A stretch of DNA of 64,000 nt from assembly GCA_963766175.1 (NCBI GenBank), contig CAVXZE010000001.1, forward strand, positions 1-64,000. The letters run 5' to 3'. A program made the translations under genes and the position numbers. Below, piece after piece: positions 37,930-46,588 of the stretch. A model generated the notes under the pieces. The model worked only from the letters and a program-made list of their open reading frames with translations. It searched no databases and was not told the DNA's origin. Positions within the stretch are counted from its first letter, which is position 1. Every line of letters starts with the position of its first letter. This DNA comes from CAVXZE01 sp963766175 (GTDB taxonomy: Bacteria > Myxococcota_A > UBA9160 > UBA6930).

Positions 37930-40092
37930 TCACTGCTCGAATCCACCCGCGCACGCAAAGGACTCCAGGTCCACGGCCTGCCCGGTGCGGATCGATTCCT
38001 CGGCGGCGAAGGTGGCCAGGGTCGCCGAGACTACCTCATCGACGGTGATGGGGGAGGCTGCGCCACGACGGACGGCGGTGACGACCTCCTCGATGGCGCG
38101 TTTCTGGCCCTTGTCCTGGTTGAGGGTGCGAGCGGCCTTCGCATCGTTGATCCGCGTCAGGCGAAAGTTCTCGCAGCGGGCGGTCCGGCCCTCGCCCGAG
38201 ACCTCGAAGCGCTCCTTCGGGAGGTCCGGCTGTGTCCTCGACAGGTACTCGATGGTCGCCAGAGAGCCGGACGGGTACTGGAGGAGGATCACCGTCGAAT
38301 CGTCGCGCGTCGGGTCGGCCGACAGGCGGCGCGCGAAGACCGATCTCGGGAGTTCTCCCTGGAGGTAGGTGCAGAGATCCACGAAGTGACACACCTCGCC
38401 GACGATCCTTCCGCCCCCTTCCCGTGGGTCCATCACCCAGCTGTCAGGGGGTGGCGCGCCGGCGGCCACCGTGTAGTGGATCGAAAGGGGCCCCGTGCGC
38501 TGCTCGAAAGCGCTTCGGATCGCGCGCGCGTGGGCGGAAAAGCGGCGGTTGAAGCCGACGGTGAGAAATCCACCGGTTTCGCGCACCGCCTCGACGACCC
38601 GGGTGATTCCCTGGGCGTCGAGGGCCAGCGGCTTCTCCACCCACACCGCCTTGCCGGCGCGCAGCGCCTGCTCGGCGAGCTCCGCATGGCTGTCGTGGCG
38701 GGTGGCGATCACGACCAGGTGGACGTCGTCGCCCAGGGCGAGTGCCGGATCGGTGCCACAGGCCGCGAAGCCGAAGCGCTCGGCGGCGTCGCGCGCCTCG
38801 GAACCGGCGGCCGCGATCACGTGGCGGAGTGCTATGCCTCGCTGCTGCGCGAGCAAGGGAAGCAGCATGCCCCGGGCGTAGTTCCCAGCCCCGAACATGG
38901 AGACACCGAGCGGCCGACTCCCCACTGCGTCGCGGACCGGTGTGAGGGGGATCTCGCGTCTCGCATCGGGTGCGTCGTCGTAGCGGAAGATCACTGCCAC
39001 CGAGGGATTCCTGCCCTCTGCCAGGGCCTCGTACGCGGATTCCGCTTCCGCAAAGGGCACCCCCGTGGTCTGCAGCTTGCCGGGATCCACGGTGCCGCTC
39101 TCCGCCAGGGCCAGGAAGCTGCGCAGGTTGCGGTTCTCGGTCCAGCGAACGTAGGGGAGCGGGTAGTCGAGCCCGACTTCCTCGTAGCTGCGGTCGTAAC
39201 GCCCGGGTCCATAGGACGTGCTCATGCGGAGCTCGAGCTCCTTGTCGTAGAAGGTCCGCCGCTCGAGCTCCATCGGCATCATGCCCACGAGCACCACGCG
39301 CCCCTTGAGCCGACACAGCTCCGCGGCCTGGTGGATCGGCGCCGCGCTCGACGCTGCCGCCGTGACCAGGGCGAAGTCGGCGCCATAGCCAGCGGTGGCG
39401 ACGTCTATCCAGCTCTCCGGGATCTTGCCGCTCGCGTAGGCCCACTCCGCCCCCTGCTCCAACGCCTCCTCGACACGCCCGGGATTCACGTCGATGCCGA
39501 GGACGCGACAGCCGTTGGCCCGCAGCATCTGCGCGGTGAGCTGACCGATCAGTCCCAGGCCGATCACCACCCCGACCTCGCCGAGGGTCGGGCCCGCGAT
39601 CCGCAGGCCCTGGAGGGCGATCGCCCCGATGGTGGCGAATGCGGCGCGCTCGAGGTCGAGACCCCGGGGTACCGGGGCCACGAGGTTCTCCGGAACCACG
39701 ACGAATTCGGCGTGGTTGGCGTAGCCTGCACCGGCGCAGGCGACGTGGTCCCCGGGAGCAAACTCGCTAACGCCTTCGCCCACCGCCTCTACGACACCTG
39801 CGCAGGAGTAGCCGAGGGACTGGGGAGTCTCGAGCCGTGACATGGCCGCGCGGTAGGTGGCCAGCGGCCCGTCGTTGCGCATCTTGCGGGCCACCTGGCG
39901 CACCAGGTCCGGACGAGATCGCGCCTTGCCGAGCACCGACTTGCGGGCGAACTCCATCATCAGCCGCTCGGTGCCCGGCGACACCACGGAATAGGCATTG
40001 CGCACGAGCACGCAGCCGGCGAGCACCGCCGGTGCGGGAACCTCGGCCAGCTGGAGCCTCCCAGATTTCGGGCTCTGCAGGATCTGCTTCAA
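37930..40092 (-). CDS. Bi-domain oxidoreductase: zinc-type dehydrogenase fused to Gfo/Idh/MocA domain
   Basis: The 720-residue protein joins two enzymes. Residues about 1-370 are a medium-chain dehydrogenase-like domain (SVVSPGTERLM, SLGYSCAGVVEAVGEGV, VVIGLGLIGQL near 176-184). Residues about 390-720 are a Gfo/Idh/MocA dehydrogenase with the NAD motif MFGAGNYARGM (399-409) and the EKP motif VWVEKPLALD. This fusion recurs beside heparinase-like and glycosyltransferase genes in exopolysaccharide loci, as here, and likely oxidises or isomerises a nucleotide- or polymer-linked sugar. The start is a TTG at 40092 after a GAGAGGAAC site; the longer open frame has no matching sequence. Substrate unknown. 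Confidence 0.88.
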   Translation of the reverse strand: MKQILQSPKSGRLQLAEVPAPAVLAGCVLVRNAYSVVSPGTERLMMEFARKSVLGKARSRPDLVRQVARKMRNDGPLATYRAAMSRLETPQSLGYSCAGVVEAVGEGVSEFAPGDHVACAGAGYANHAEFVVVPENLVAPVPRGLDLERAAFATIGAIALQGLRIAGPTLGEVGVVIGLGLIGQLTAQMLRANGCRVLGIDVNPGRVEEALEQGAEWAYASGKIPESWIDVATAGYGADFALVTAAASSAAPIHQAAELCRLKGRVVLVGMMPMELERRTFYDKELELRMSTSYGPGRYDRSYEEVGLDYPLPYVRWTENRNLRSFLALAESGTVDPGKLQTTGVPFAEAESAYEALAEGRNPSVAVIFRYDDAPDARREIPLTPVRDAVGSRPLGVSMFGAGNYARGMLLPLLAQQRGIALRHVIAAAGSEARDAAERFGFAACGTDPALALGDDVHLVVIATRHDSHAELAEQALRAGKAVWVEKPLALDAQGITRVVEAVRETGGFLTVGFNRRFSAHARAIRSAFEQRTGPLSIHYTVAAGAPPPDSWVMDPREGGGRIVGEVCHFVDLCTYLQGELPRSVFARRLSADPTRDDSTVILLQYPSGSLATIEYLSRTQPDLPKERFEVSGEGRTARCENFRLTRINDAKAARTLNQDKGQKRAIEEVVTAVRRGAASPITVDEVVSATLATFAAEESIRTGQAVDLESFACAGGFEQ

Positions 40093-40315
40093 GTTCCTCT
40101 CTCGTTCAGAGTCGCCGGGTGTGAACCCCTTGGCACCATCAACACGCCATCCCCGTGGGGATCGCACAGGCTAGCAGCCGGATACTACCTCGACCAGAAA
40201 CGCCACACCGACCTCGCCCCGGACCGCGGTATGATCGGCGCGCTGCCCGGCCGGCCCGCGATGCCCGCTCGCGGGCGTGGGCGTCGATCCCCGCGGTCGC
40301 GGAGCGGAGGCGGAC

Positions 40316-41275
40316 GTGCAAAGACCCGGACCCGCGGCGTGGAGGACCCTCCTGGCTGCCCTGTGCGTCGCGTCGATCGGCCATCCGGCGCTCGCCGTCG
40401 TCATCGACACGGGGGATGGCAGCGGGAACACCACCGCTCCTCCCGACGACCCGGGCTGGGCCAACGTGGGGATCATCGGCACCCTCGTGGGCGTCTACCT
40501 CGGCGACGGCTGGGTGCTCACCGCGAATCACGTGGGTGGCGGCGCCATCGTGCTGGAGGGCATCACCTATCAGCCGCTCGCGGGCTCGAGAGTCCGCTTC
40601 GAGACGTCGCCGGGCGCGAAGGCTGACCTGATCGTCTACCGCATCCAGGGCCGGCCTCCGCTGCCGCCGCTCGTCCTCGCCGAAACGACGCCGAGCCTGG
40701 GCGACGAGGTCACAATGATCGGGAACGGCTGGAACCGCGAGGCTGGCCTCACGTACTGGGACATCGACTGGCAGGAGGTGTCTCAGCTCGACGCGGTGTT
40801 CACGGGTTATAAGCGGTTTTGCTGTGCGAACCCCACCCGCTGGGGGCGCAACACCGTCACCGCGAGGGACCTCGACGTCGTGGCCGCCGGCTCGACGACG
40901 CGCTCTTTCGAGGTGATCTTCGACCGGTCGGGAAGCCTCACCGACGAGGCGCAGGCCGTGGGCGGCGACTCCGGTGGCCCGGTCCTCATCAAGCGCAACG
41001 GCCAATGGCAGCTCGCTGGAATCCTCTTCTCTGTCACCACGTTCGAGAACCAGCCCAACGCCACCGCCGCCTTCGGCCAGAAGAGCTGGGCGGCGGACGT
41101 GGCCTTCTACCGGGATGAGATCCTCGCGGTGATCACCCCGCCGCCCGTCCCCGCGCTCCCGTCGCCGGCATCGTTCCCCTTGGCGGGCGCATTCGCTCTC
41201 CTGGCACTGTACACGCTGCGCGCGCTTCGACACCGGAGCGCGGGAACCACCGGCGGTTCTTCGAGACGTCGATGA
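40316..41275 (+). CDS. Secreted trypsin-like serine protease with a C-terminal sorting-like tail
   Basis: The 319-residue protein has a signal peptide (WRTLLAALCVASIGHPALA), a trypsin-like domain with His in LTANHVGGG, Asp in KADLIVYRI and Ser in GGDSGGPVL, and a C-terminal tail of a short Pro-rich motif (PPPVPALPSPAS), a hydrophobic helix (FPLAGAFALLALYTL) and a basic end (RALRHR). That three-part tail resembles PEP-CTERM/IPTL-type signals processed by exosortases. No exosortase gene is in the window. The GTG at 40316 has a GGAGG site at good spacing; the ORF's earlier ATG would put 13 non-signal residues in front. Its stop overlaps the start of a 43-codon ORF. Confidence 0.82.
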   Translation: MQRPGPAAWRTLLAALCVASIGHPALAVVIDTGDGSGNTTAPPDDPGWANVGIIGTLVGVYLGDGWVLTANHVGGGAIVLEGITYQPLAGSRVRFETSPGAKADLIVYRIQGRPPLPPLVLAETTPSLGDEVTMIGNGWNREAGLTYWDIDWQEVSQLDAVFTGYKRFCCANPTRWGRNTVTARDLDVVAAGSTTRSFEVIFDRSGSLTDEAQAVGGDSGGPVLIKRNGQWQLAGILFSVTTFENQPNATAAFGQKSWAADVAFYRDEILAVITPPPVPALPSPASFPLAGAFALLALYTLRALRHRSAGTTGGSSRRR

Positions 41276-41403
41276 CGCTCGGAGCTGTCGACCGCACCGC
41301 CCTGCTCCGAGAGGCCGCGAAAGTGGTCGAGGGCTCCTCCGGCGACGCGACCGTGCTCCGCGCCGGTGTTGCGTCCGAAGGGCACGGAACGGGTAGGAGA
41401 TGA
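41272..41403 (+). CDS. Possible 43-residue small protein bridging two genes
   Basis: An open frame from the ATG at 41272 to the TGA at 41401-41403 encodes 43 residues (MTLGAVDRTALLREAAKVVE at the start) with a plausible amphipathic helix and no known domain. The ATG overlaps the stop of the protease gene (ATGA) and its own stop overlaps the ATG of the LamG-VanZ gene (ATGA). This exact back-to-back overlap suggests translational coupling. It could also be chance in a short gap. Confidence 0.4.
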   Translation: MTLGAVDRTALLREAAKVVEGSSGDATVLRAGVASEGHGTGRR

Positions 41404-42614
41404 TCGCGGATCGATGGCGCGGCACTGCGCTCCTCGTCGCGTGCCTGGGAGTGCTGGGCGCGACACTTCACGCCGGGTTGCACCCGTACGATTTCTTCGT
41501 TTCCAACCGAGTCGCGTGGTCCGAAGGTGCCCCGGGTCTGCGTTTCGACCGGCAGGGGATCGCCGCTACCAGCGAGAGCTTCGACTGGGTCGCCTCTGGG
41601 CGGGCGAAGCCTCTGAGCATCGAGATATGGCTGCGCCGCGGCGCGTCTCCCCCCGCCGCCGGAGGCGTGGTCCTCGCGGTGGGCGACGGGGGGAAACTTG
41701 CTCCGCTGCGGTTGGCTCAGTGGAGATCGTCCTTCTACTTTCGTTTTCCCGCATTCCAGGACGGTGTTCTCGTCGAGGAGACGCTTTCCCTGAAGCAGGA
41801 CTTCCCGAAAGGAGTGCAGCGTTTCGTCGCTCTGACCTCCGGGCGAGAAGGGAGTCGGGCCTACCTGGAGGCGGCTGAGGTCGCGAGTTCACGGCTCGCG
41901 CATTCGGTGGTCCCGCAGGGAAGGTCTCTCGGCGGACGCCTCGTGCTCGGAAACCGGAGCCGAGCGGGACAGGGCTGGATCGGCCGGGTCGACGGGCTCG
42001 CGCTCTACGGCCGGGTCCTCTCCCCGGAGGAGGTCTCCGCCCACGCCACCAGCGCCCGGAAAGACGGAATCAGGGCCCTCGCCGGGGAGCCGGGACTGCT
42101 GGGCCTCTACGCCTTCGACGAAGGAGCGGGCGACCGCGTGCGCGACCTCGCGGGCGGCTTCGGGGATCTCTTGATTCCCGCGCGGTGCCGACCCCTGGAC
42201 CCAGAACCCCTTCGGCTGCGGCAACCTCTTCCTGGGTATCCCCTGAGCCGCCGTGACATGGCCCTGAACCTCGTTGGGTTCGTTCCCCTCGGATTGGTTC
42301 TGTTCTGGACCCTGCGCCGCTGGACCGCGCTCGGCCCCCCTCCAGCCCTCTGGGTCGCGATCTTCGCGGGCTTCTCGCTGAGTCTGACAATCGAGACCGC
42401 CCAGGCCTTTCTCCCCAGCCGGGTCTCGACCACGGAAGACCTGGTCCTCAACACCGCGGGGTCGGCGCTCGGAGCGCTCCTCGCGCACGCCGCGAGCCAG
42501 GTGGGCTACCGCGCGGATCGGAGTTGGAGGCAACGAAGGTCGCTGCAAGGGGTCTTTCCGATCCGACCACGAACTAAATCGAGGCGAGCCTCCCGGACGA
42601 ATCATCTGCAGTGA
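41400..42614 (+). CDS. LamG-VanZ fusion membrane protein
   Basis: The 404-residue protein has an N-terminal membrane segment (about 10-27), a periplasmic LamG/concanavalin-like domain (about 60-240, with SIEIWLRRGAS, GWIGRVDGLALYGRVLSPEEV and GLLGLYAFDEGAGDRVRDLAGG) and a C-terminal VanZ-like membrane domain (about 285-375, MALNLVGFVPLGLVLFW, then IETAQAFLPSRVSTTEDLVLNTAGSALG shown as IETAQAFLPSRV). LamG domains bind glycans; VanZ-like domains are of uncertain function. Such fusions occur near exopolysaccharide genes. AGGAG directly abuts the ATG, so reinitiation after the small upstream ORF may drive translation. Confidence 0.83.
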   Translation: MIADRWRGTALLVACLGVLGATLHAGLHPYDFFVSNRVAWSEGAPGLRFDRQGIAATSESFDWVASGRAKPLSIEIWLRRGASPPAAGGVVLAVGDGGKLAPLRLAQWRSSFYFRFPAFQDGVLVEETLSLKQDFPKGVQRFVALTSGREGSRAYLEAAEVASSRLAHSVVPQGRSLGGRLVLGNRSRAGQGWIGRVDGLALYGRVLSPEEVSAHATSARKDGIRALAGEPGLLGLYAFDEGAGDRVRDLAGGFGDLLIPARCRPLDPEPLRLRQPLPGYPLSRRDMALNLVGFVPLGLVLFWTLRRWTALGPPPALWVAIFAGFSLSLTIETAQAFLPSRVSTTEDLVLNTAGSALGALLAHAASQVGYRADRSWRQRRSLQGVFPIRPRTKSRRASRTNHLQ

Positions 42615-42682
42615 GGTTGCCCGCGTTTCGGTCGACAGGTTGATTACGCTGCCCTTCCGCAAGGGTGAACAGGCACTCGGAC

Positions 42683-42711
42683 TTAACAACGAAGAAGATC
42701 GCGGGTATAAT
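42683..42711 (+). promoter_or_regulatory. Near-consensus sigma-70 promoter for the sulfotransferase operon
   Basis: TTAACA at 42683-42688 and TATAAT at 42706-42711 are separated by exactly 17 bp. Only one base differs from the -35 consensus and none from the -10. The GTG of the sulfotransferase gene is about 98 bp downstream. The promoter is AT-richer than its surroundings. Confidence 0.7.
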
Positions 42712-42808
42712 CCTCGAACGTGAAGCCTCCGCTCACCCAAGTTCAAGGGCGAACGCGACATTTCCGAACTCCACGGCTTGGCCGCATGTTCACCCAAGGA
42801 AGTCGATC

Positions 42809-43762
42809 GTGAGAAGTCTCGGTCTAGTCGTCAGCCCAGGGCGGACGGGTACCGTCTCTGTGACGCGCTTGATCGAGTCACTGAAGAACCCGAAGGTGAT
42901 CGTCCACCACGAGCGGTTCAAAGACGATGTCACGAACCCATCCCGCTTCTTCGCGGCGTTTGAACCCGCCCGCATGGCGGAACTCGCGTCCCTTCCGCGG
43001 GTTCGGGAGCTTCTCGATGAGCTCGATTCACTACCCGACGACGTGTCATATCTGGAAACGGGCTGGACGATGCACCCGCTCGTGCCACTGCTGCTCGAGC
43101 GGTTTGAAGGCCGGGTTCGGCTTCTTCACTTGACGAGGCACCCGGTCCCAACGGCGGCGTCGATGACTTTGCATGGCCTCTATGACGAGGTCAGATCGGC
43201 AGGTTACGGTATCGAAGATCACGCGATCCGGCCCTGGTCGCCCGGCATTCAGCATCCCGAGGTAGAAGCCATGTGGCGAGAGATGGGTCTTTTTGAGCGG
43301 AACCTGTTTCGTGTCGTCGAGATCCATCGACTCGGCCTGCGCCTCGCGTCTGAGTTTCCCTCGGTCCCATACAAGCGGATACGGGTGGAGGAATTCAGTA
43401 ATGACACAGCTCGTCAGATTCTCGACTTCTTCGAGCTAAGCTATGGACCGTCTGCCCCTGTCCTTCCGCGCACGAATGAAACGCTGAAGTTGGCGCGTGG
43501 AGCAAGGTCGGTTGGGGAGGAGTGGCGCCGCTTTCTGGATTACCCGTGGGCCGTGGATCTCTGCAAACAGCTCGGCTACCCGATCGATTCGGATGCGATA
43601 GCGGCGCTCGAGGCCAAGATGACGAGGTATGCGAGACGGGGTGCCTTGGAACGGTTTGCGGGCTTCGTGAATCGAACCGGTCCTCTTCGACGTCTTTGGA
43701 CCGGAGTAGTCGTTCCGGTTCGCGATCGCCTTCGCGGAACCCATCGATCCGTGGAAACGTGA
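42809..43762 (+). CDS. Sulfotransferase family protein (first copy)
   Basis: The 317-residue protein begins with the 5'-phosphosulfate-binding loop VVSPGRTGTVSVTRL (residues 7-21) and has the second PAPS-site region LLHLTRHPVPTAAS (about 106-119), both typical of carbohydrate sulfotransferases. It would transfer sulfate from PAPS to a sugar hydroxyl. I chose the GTG at 42809, which has an AAGGA site eight bases before it, because the upstream in-frame ATG adds 48 residues without sulfotransferase sequence and runs across the promoter. It opens a cluster of three same-strand genes with two glycosyltransferases. Confidence 0.83.
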   Translation: MRSLGLVVSPGRTGTVSVTRLIESLKNPKVIVHHERFKDDVTNPSRFFAAFEPARMAELASLPRVRELLDELDSLPDDVSYLETGWTMHPLVPLLLERFEGRVRLLHLTRHPVPTAASMTLHGLYDEVRSAGYGIEDHAIRPWSPGIQHPEVEAMWREMGLFERNLFRVVEIHRLGLRLASEFPSVPYKRIRVEEFSNDTARQILDFFELSYGPSAPVLPRTNETLKLARGARSVGEEWRRFLDYPWAVDLCKQLGYPIDSDAIAALEAKMTRYARRGALERFAGFVNRTGPLRRLWTGVVVPVRDRLRGTHRSVET

Positions 43763-43912
43763 CGAAGCCCTACCGTCGTACATCTTGATTGATTCTCGAG
43801 CGCGTTGGGATCAATATTGACCCGGTCCCCCAACGCCGCGGCTCGTATGAGACGCACGAAAAGGAATTGTCGATCGGATGATCCTGTAACCAATCGAAAC
43901 TATTCCGCTGTC

Positions 43913-45106
43913 ATGGCCGAGCGTATGAAGGTTCCGAGCAGCCGTCCGAAAGTTGCGTTCATCTGCAACAGCCTTCCGCCCTACCGGGTGTATCTTCTCC
44001 GTCGTTTTGTCTGCGAAATACCGGAGATTCAGATCCATTCGGTGTTTACACACGAGACCGGCGGCAGCCCATGGCAGTTCGATCCGCCGAGAGAATTGAA
44101 TCCAATTTCATTCGGTCCCGGCGAGTCGGCTTCTCGGCAAAGTTCGGTGCGGAACTCTCCCCACGAATGGAGAAAGGGCGGTCGGATCATTCGCTGGATC
44201 GAGCAGCAACAGATCGATGCTGTGGTCATGATGGGATACAACGACGCGGCCCGTCTGCGTATCCTGCATTGGTGCAAGAGGCACCACGTGCCCTGCTACC
44301 TGCGCGCAGACAGCAATATCCACTGGGATCGGGGATCGGCTCCGAAAATGGCCGTCAAGAGATGGCTGCTACCCCGTATCTTGTCGCGGTATACGGGGGT
44401 GATGCCATGCGGTCAGTCTGGGCGAGCGTATTTCGAAAAGTACGGCGTTGCTCCGGATCGGATGTTTCTCTGCCCTGTGGTGCCCGACTTCGAGCAGATC
44501 ATGAAGATGGCAGGTGACCAGATCGACCGGATCAAGGCCCGCTTCGACCTCGTTGAGGATCGTCGCCGGATCGTTTTCAGCGGCCGCCTGGTTCCTACCA
44601 AGAGGCTGGACCTCTTGATAGCTGCATTTCTGGCGGTCGTTGCACAGCGGCCCGAATGGGACTTGATCATCATCGGGGATGGACCGTTGCGAGAAGAATT
44701 GGAAGCCGAGATACCCGCGGGCATGACGGATCGGGTCACTTGGACGGGGTTTCTGGACACGCAGGAAGACGTCAGCGCGCTGTACCGGGCGTGTGACGTT
44801 CTGGTCCTGGCGAGCGATTGGGAGAATTGGGCGTTGGTGGTTCTGGAAGCCGTTGCTGCGGGGCTCGCGGTGGTGAGCAGCTCCGTTGTCGGCGCTGCGG
44901 CCGATCTCGTGCGGCAAGGTGAGAACGGGTTCGTCTTTAGAGCCGGAGACCTGGCGGACTTGATCCGCTCTCTTCTCGAGGTGACCGACGCTACGAACAT
45001 CGACAGGATGAAGTCTTCCTCGGTCCGTGTCTTGAAGGACTGGCGACTATCTGCTGATCCGGTAACAGGGTTGAAAGCCGCATTGGCGTCATGTGGTGTC
45101 TTGTAG
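43913..45106 (+). CDS. Group-4 glycosyltransferase
   Basis: The protein from the ATG at 43913 is 397 residues with GT-B motifs: KVAFICNSLPPYRVYLLRR at the start, LRADSN, then VFSGRLVPTKRLDLLIAAF, LIIIGDGPLREELE, VTWTGFLDTQ and DWENWALVVLEAVAAGLAVV, the GT4 EX7E-type region. The substrate is unknown. It follows the first sulfotransferase by 150 bp and probably belongs to the same transcript. The longer open frame to 43805 has no matching sequence and the ATG at 43913 fits the family start. Confidence 0.9.
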   Translation: MAERMKVPSSRPKVAFICNSLPPYRVYLLRRFVCEIPEIQIHSVFTHETGGSPWQFDPPRELNPISFGPGESASRQSSVRNSPHEWRKGGRIIRWIEQQQIDAVVMMGYNDAARLRILHWCKRHHVPCYLRADSNIHWDRGSAPKMAVKRWLLPRILSRYTGVMPCGQSGRAYFEKYGVAPDRMFLCPVVPDFEQIMKMAGDQIDRIKARFDLVEDRRRIVFSGRLVPTKRLDLLIAAFLAVVAQRPEWDLIIIGDGPLREELEAEIPAGMTDRVTWTGFLDTQEDVSALYRACDVLVLASDWENWALVVLEAVAAGLAVVSSSVVGAAADLVRQGENGFVFRAGDLADLIRSLLEVTDATNIDRMKSSSVRVLKDWRLSADPVTGLKAALASCGVL

Positions 45107-45320
45107 GATTGAGCGATCCCCCGGCTTCGAGATCTGCACCGAGAAGGGCCGAGGAGGTGATTCGAGTGTTCCAGCGGGCCGAGATTCGTCAGATGTTCTG
45201 CGCCGGGGAGTCAATAGGTACTTCGCCCCCCGTTGGGGTGGGCGTTGGTTGGGGCGATTTGCAGTACCAGGTCTCTCATGGTTCTGGTACAAACAAACGG
45301 GCAGGGAATGCCCGACCGCT

Positions 45321-46493
45321 ATGCGGAAACCGACGATTCTCGTGTTTTGCGATTACTACCTGCCCGGCTACAAGGCCGGCGGGCCGCCGCGGACGATTGC
45401 CAACATGGTCGAGCATCTCCAAGACGATTTTTCCTTCCGCATCGTCACCCGCGACCACGACCTGGGCGACCCCGAACCGTACCCCGACTGCCCGACGAAC
45501 TCGTGGACGCCCGTGGGCAATGCCCAGGTCTTGTATCTCTCGCCCGGTGAGTTGCGCCCGGTCAAGCTGCGCCGGCTGATCCGCGACACGCGGCACGACG
45601 TACTGTACCTGAACAGCTATTTTTCCTGGTGGTTCGGGATCCTTCCGCTGGTTCTCCGGCGGCTCGGTTTGATCCACTCGCCCATCGCCCTTGCCCCCCG
45701 CGGGGAGCTGGCCTCCAGCGCATTGGTGAAGAGCCGTGTACGAAAGCTGGTGTTTCGAGCGCTGGCACGGTCGGCGGGCTTGTACCGAGATGTGATCTGG
45801 CACGCCTCCAGCCCGATTGAGCAAGCGGACATTTGCCGTCGCATCGGCCGAGGCGTGCGAGTGATGGTCGCGCCGGATTTGCCACCCCGGTTTTCCGCCC
45901 CGGACGTCTTGCCGGCACGAAGGCCCAAACGGCCCGGCGCGTTGAACGCCCTGTTCCTTTCGCGCATTCATCGCGTGAAGAACCTAGACGGGGCGCTGCG
46001 GTATTTGGAGGGGCTGAAGGGCGAGGTTTCGTTGAACATCTACGGTCCGATCGAGGACGCCGTCTATTGGGACGAGTGCCAAACCCTGAGCGGCCGTCTT
46101 GCTTCCAACATCTCGGTCCGCTACCACGGCTCGCTGCCCAGCGAGAGGGTACCGTCGGTGATGGCCGAGCACGACGTCTTCTTGCTGCCGACCCGCGGCG
46201 AGAATTTCGGCCAGGTGATTCTCGAAGCGCTTCTGGGGGGCTGCCCGGTGGTCATCAGCGATCAAACTCCGTGGCGCAATCTTCAGTCCTCCGGCGCGGG
46301 CTGGGACATTCCCTTGAGTGATACCGCCAGCTTTCGCTCGGTTCTACAATCGCTCGTTGCCATGGGCGAGGTGGACCACAACGAGCTTTCACGGCAAGCT
46401 CGCCTCCACGCCCAGAAGTTCCAGCTCGATCGCAGCGTGATCGACGGAAGCCGACAGCTGTTCAACGAAGCCTCGGGGCAGCGTGGAAGATGA
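45321..46493 (+). CDS. Group-4 glycosyltransferase
   Basis: The protein from the ATG at 45321 is 390 residues and starts PTILVFCDYYLPGYKAGGPP, with LNSYFSWWFGILPL, LAPRGELASSAL, ALFLSRIHRVKNLDGALRYL and PTRGENFGQVILEALLGGCP, all of the GT4 fold. It follows the preceding glycosyltransferase by about 215 bp and would act on the same glycan. In this gene several codons and residues look less like the GC-rich core genes, consistent with transfer, though this was not measured. The open frame upstream to 45093 is not supported by family similarity. Confidence 0.9.
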   Translation: MRKPTILVFCDYYLPGYKAGGPPRTIANMVEHLQDDFSFRIVTRDHDLGDPEPYPDCPTNSWTPVGNAQVLYLSPGELRPVKLRRLIRDTRHDVLYLNSYFSWWFGILPLVLRRLGLIHSPIALAPRGELASSALVKSRVRKLVFRALARSAGLYRDVIWHASSPIEQADICRRIGRGVRVMVAPDLPPRFSAPDVLPARRPKRPGALNALFLSRIHRVKNLDGALRYLEGLKGEVSLNIYGPIEDAVYWDECQTLSGRLASNISVRYHGSLPSERVPSVMAEHDVFLLPTRGENFGQVILEALLGGCPVVISDQTPWRNLQSSGAGWDIPLSDTASFRSVLQSLVAMGEVDHNELSRQARLHAQKFQLDRSVIDGSRQLFNEASGQRGR

Positions 46494-46588
46494 GGCGCGT
46501 GTGAGTGCTCGCACTGCTACCGCAGCCTTGATGCGGTCCCGTGGCTCCAGGCTCGGCCTATCTGTGTTGGTTTAAGAAGATACGCGTA

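Noticed and set aside
45093..45320. N-terminal extension of the glycosyltransferase at 45321
   Set aside because: The first 76 residues do not match the GT4 fold and overlap the end of the preceding gene.
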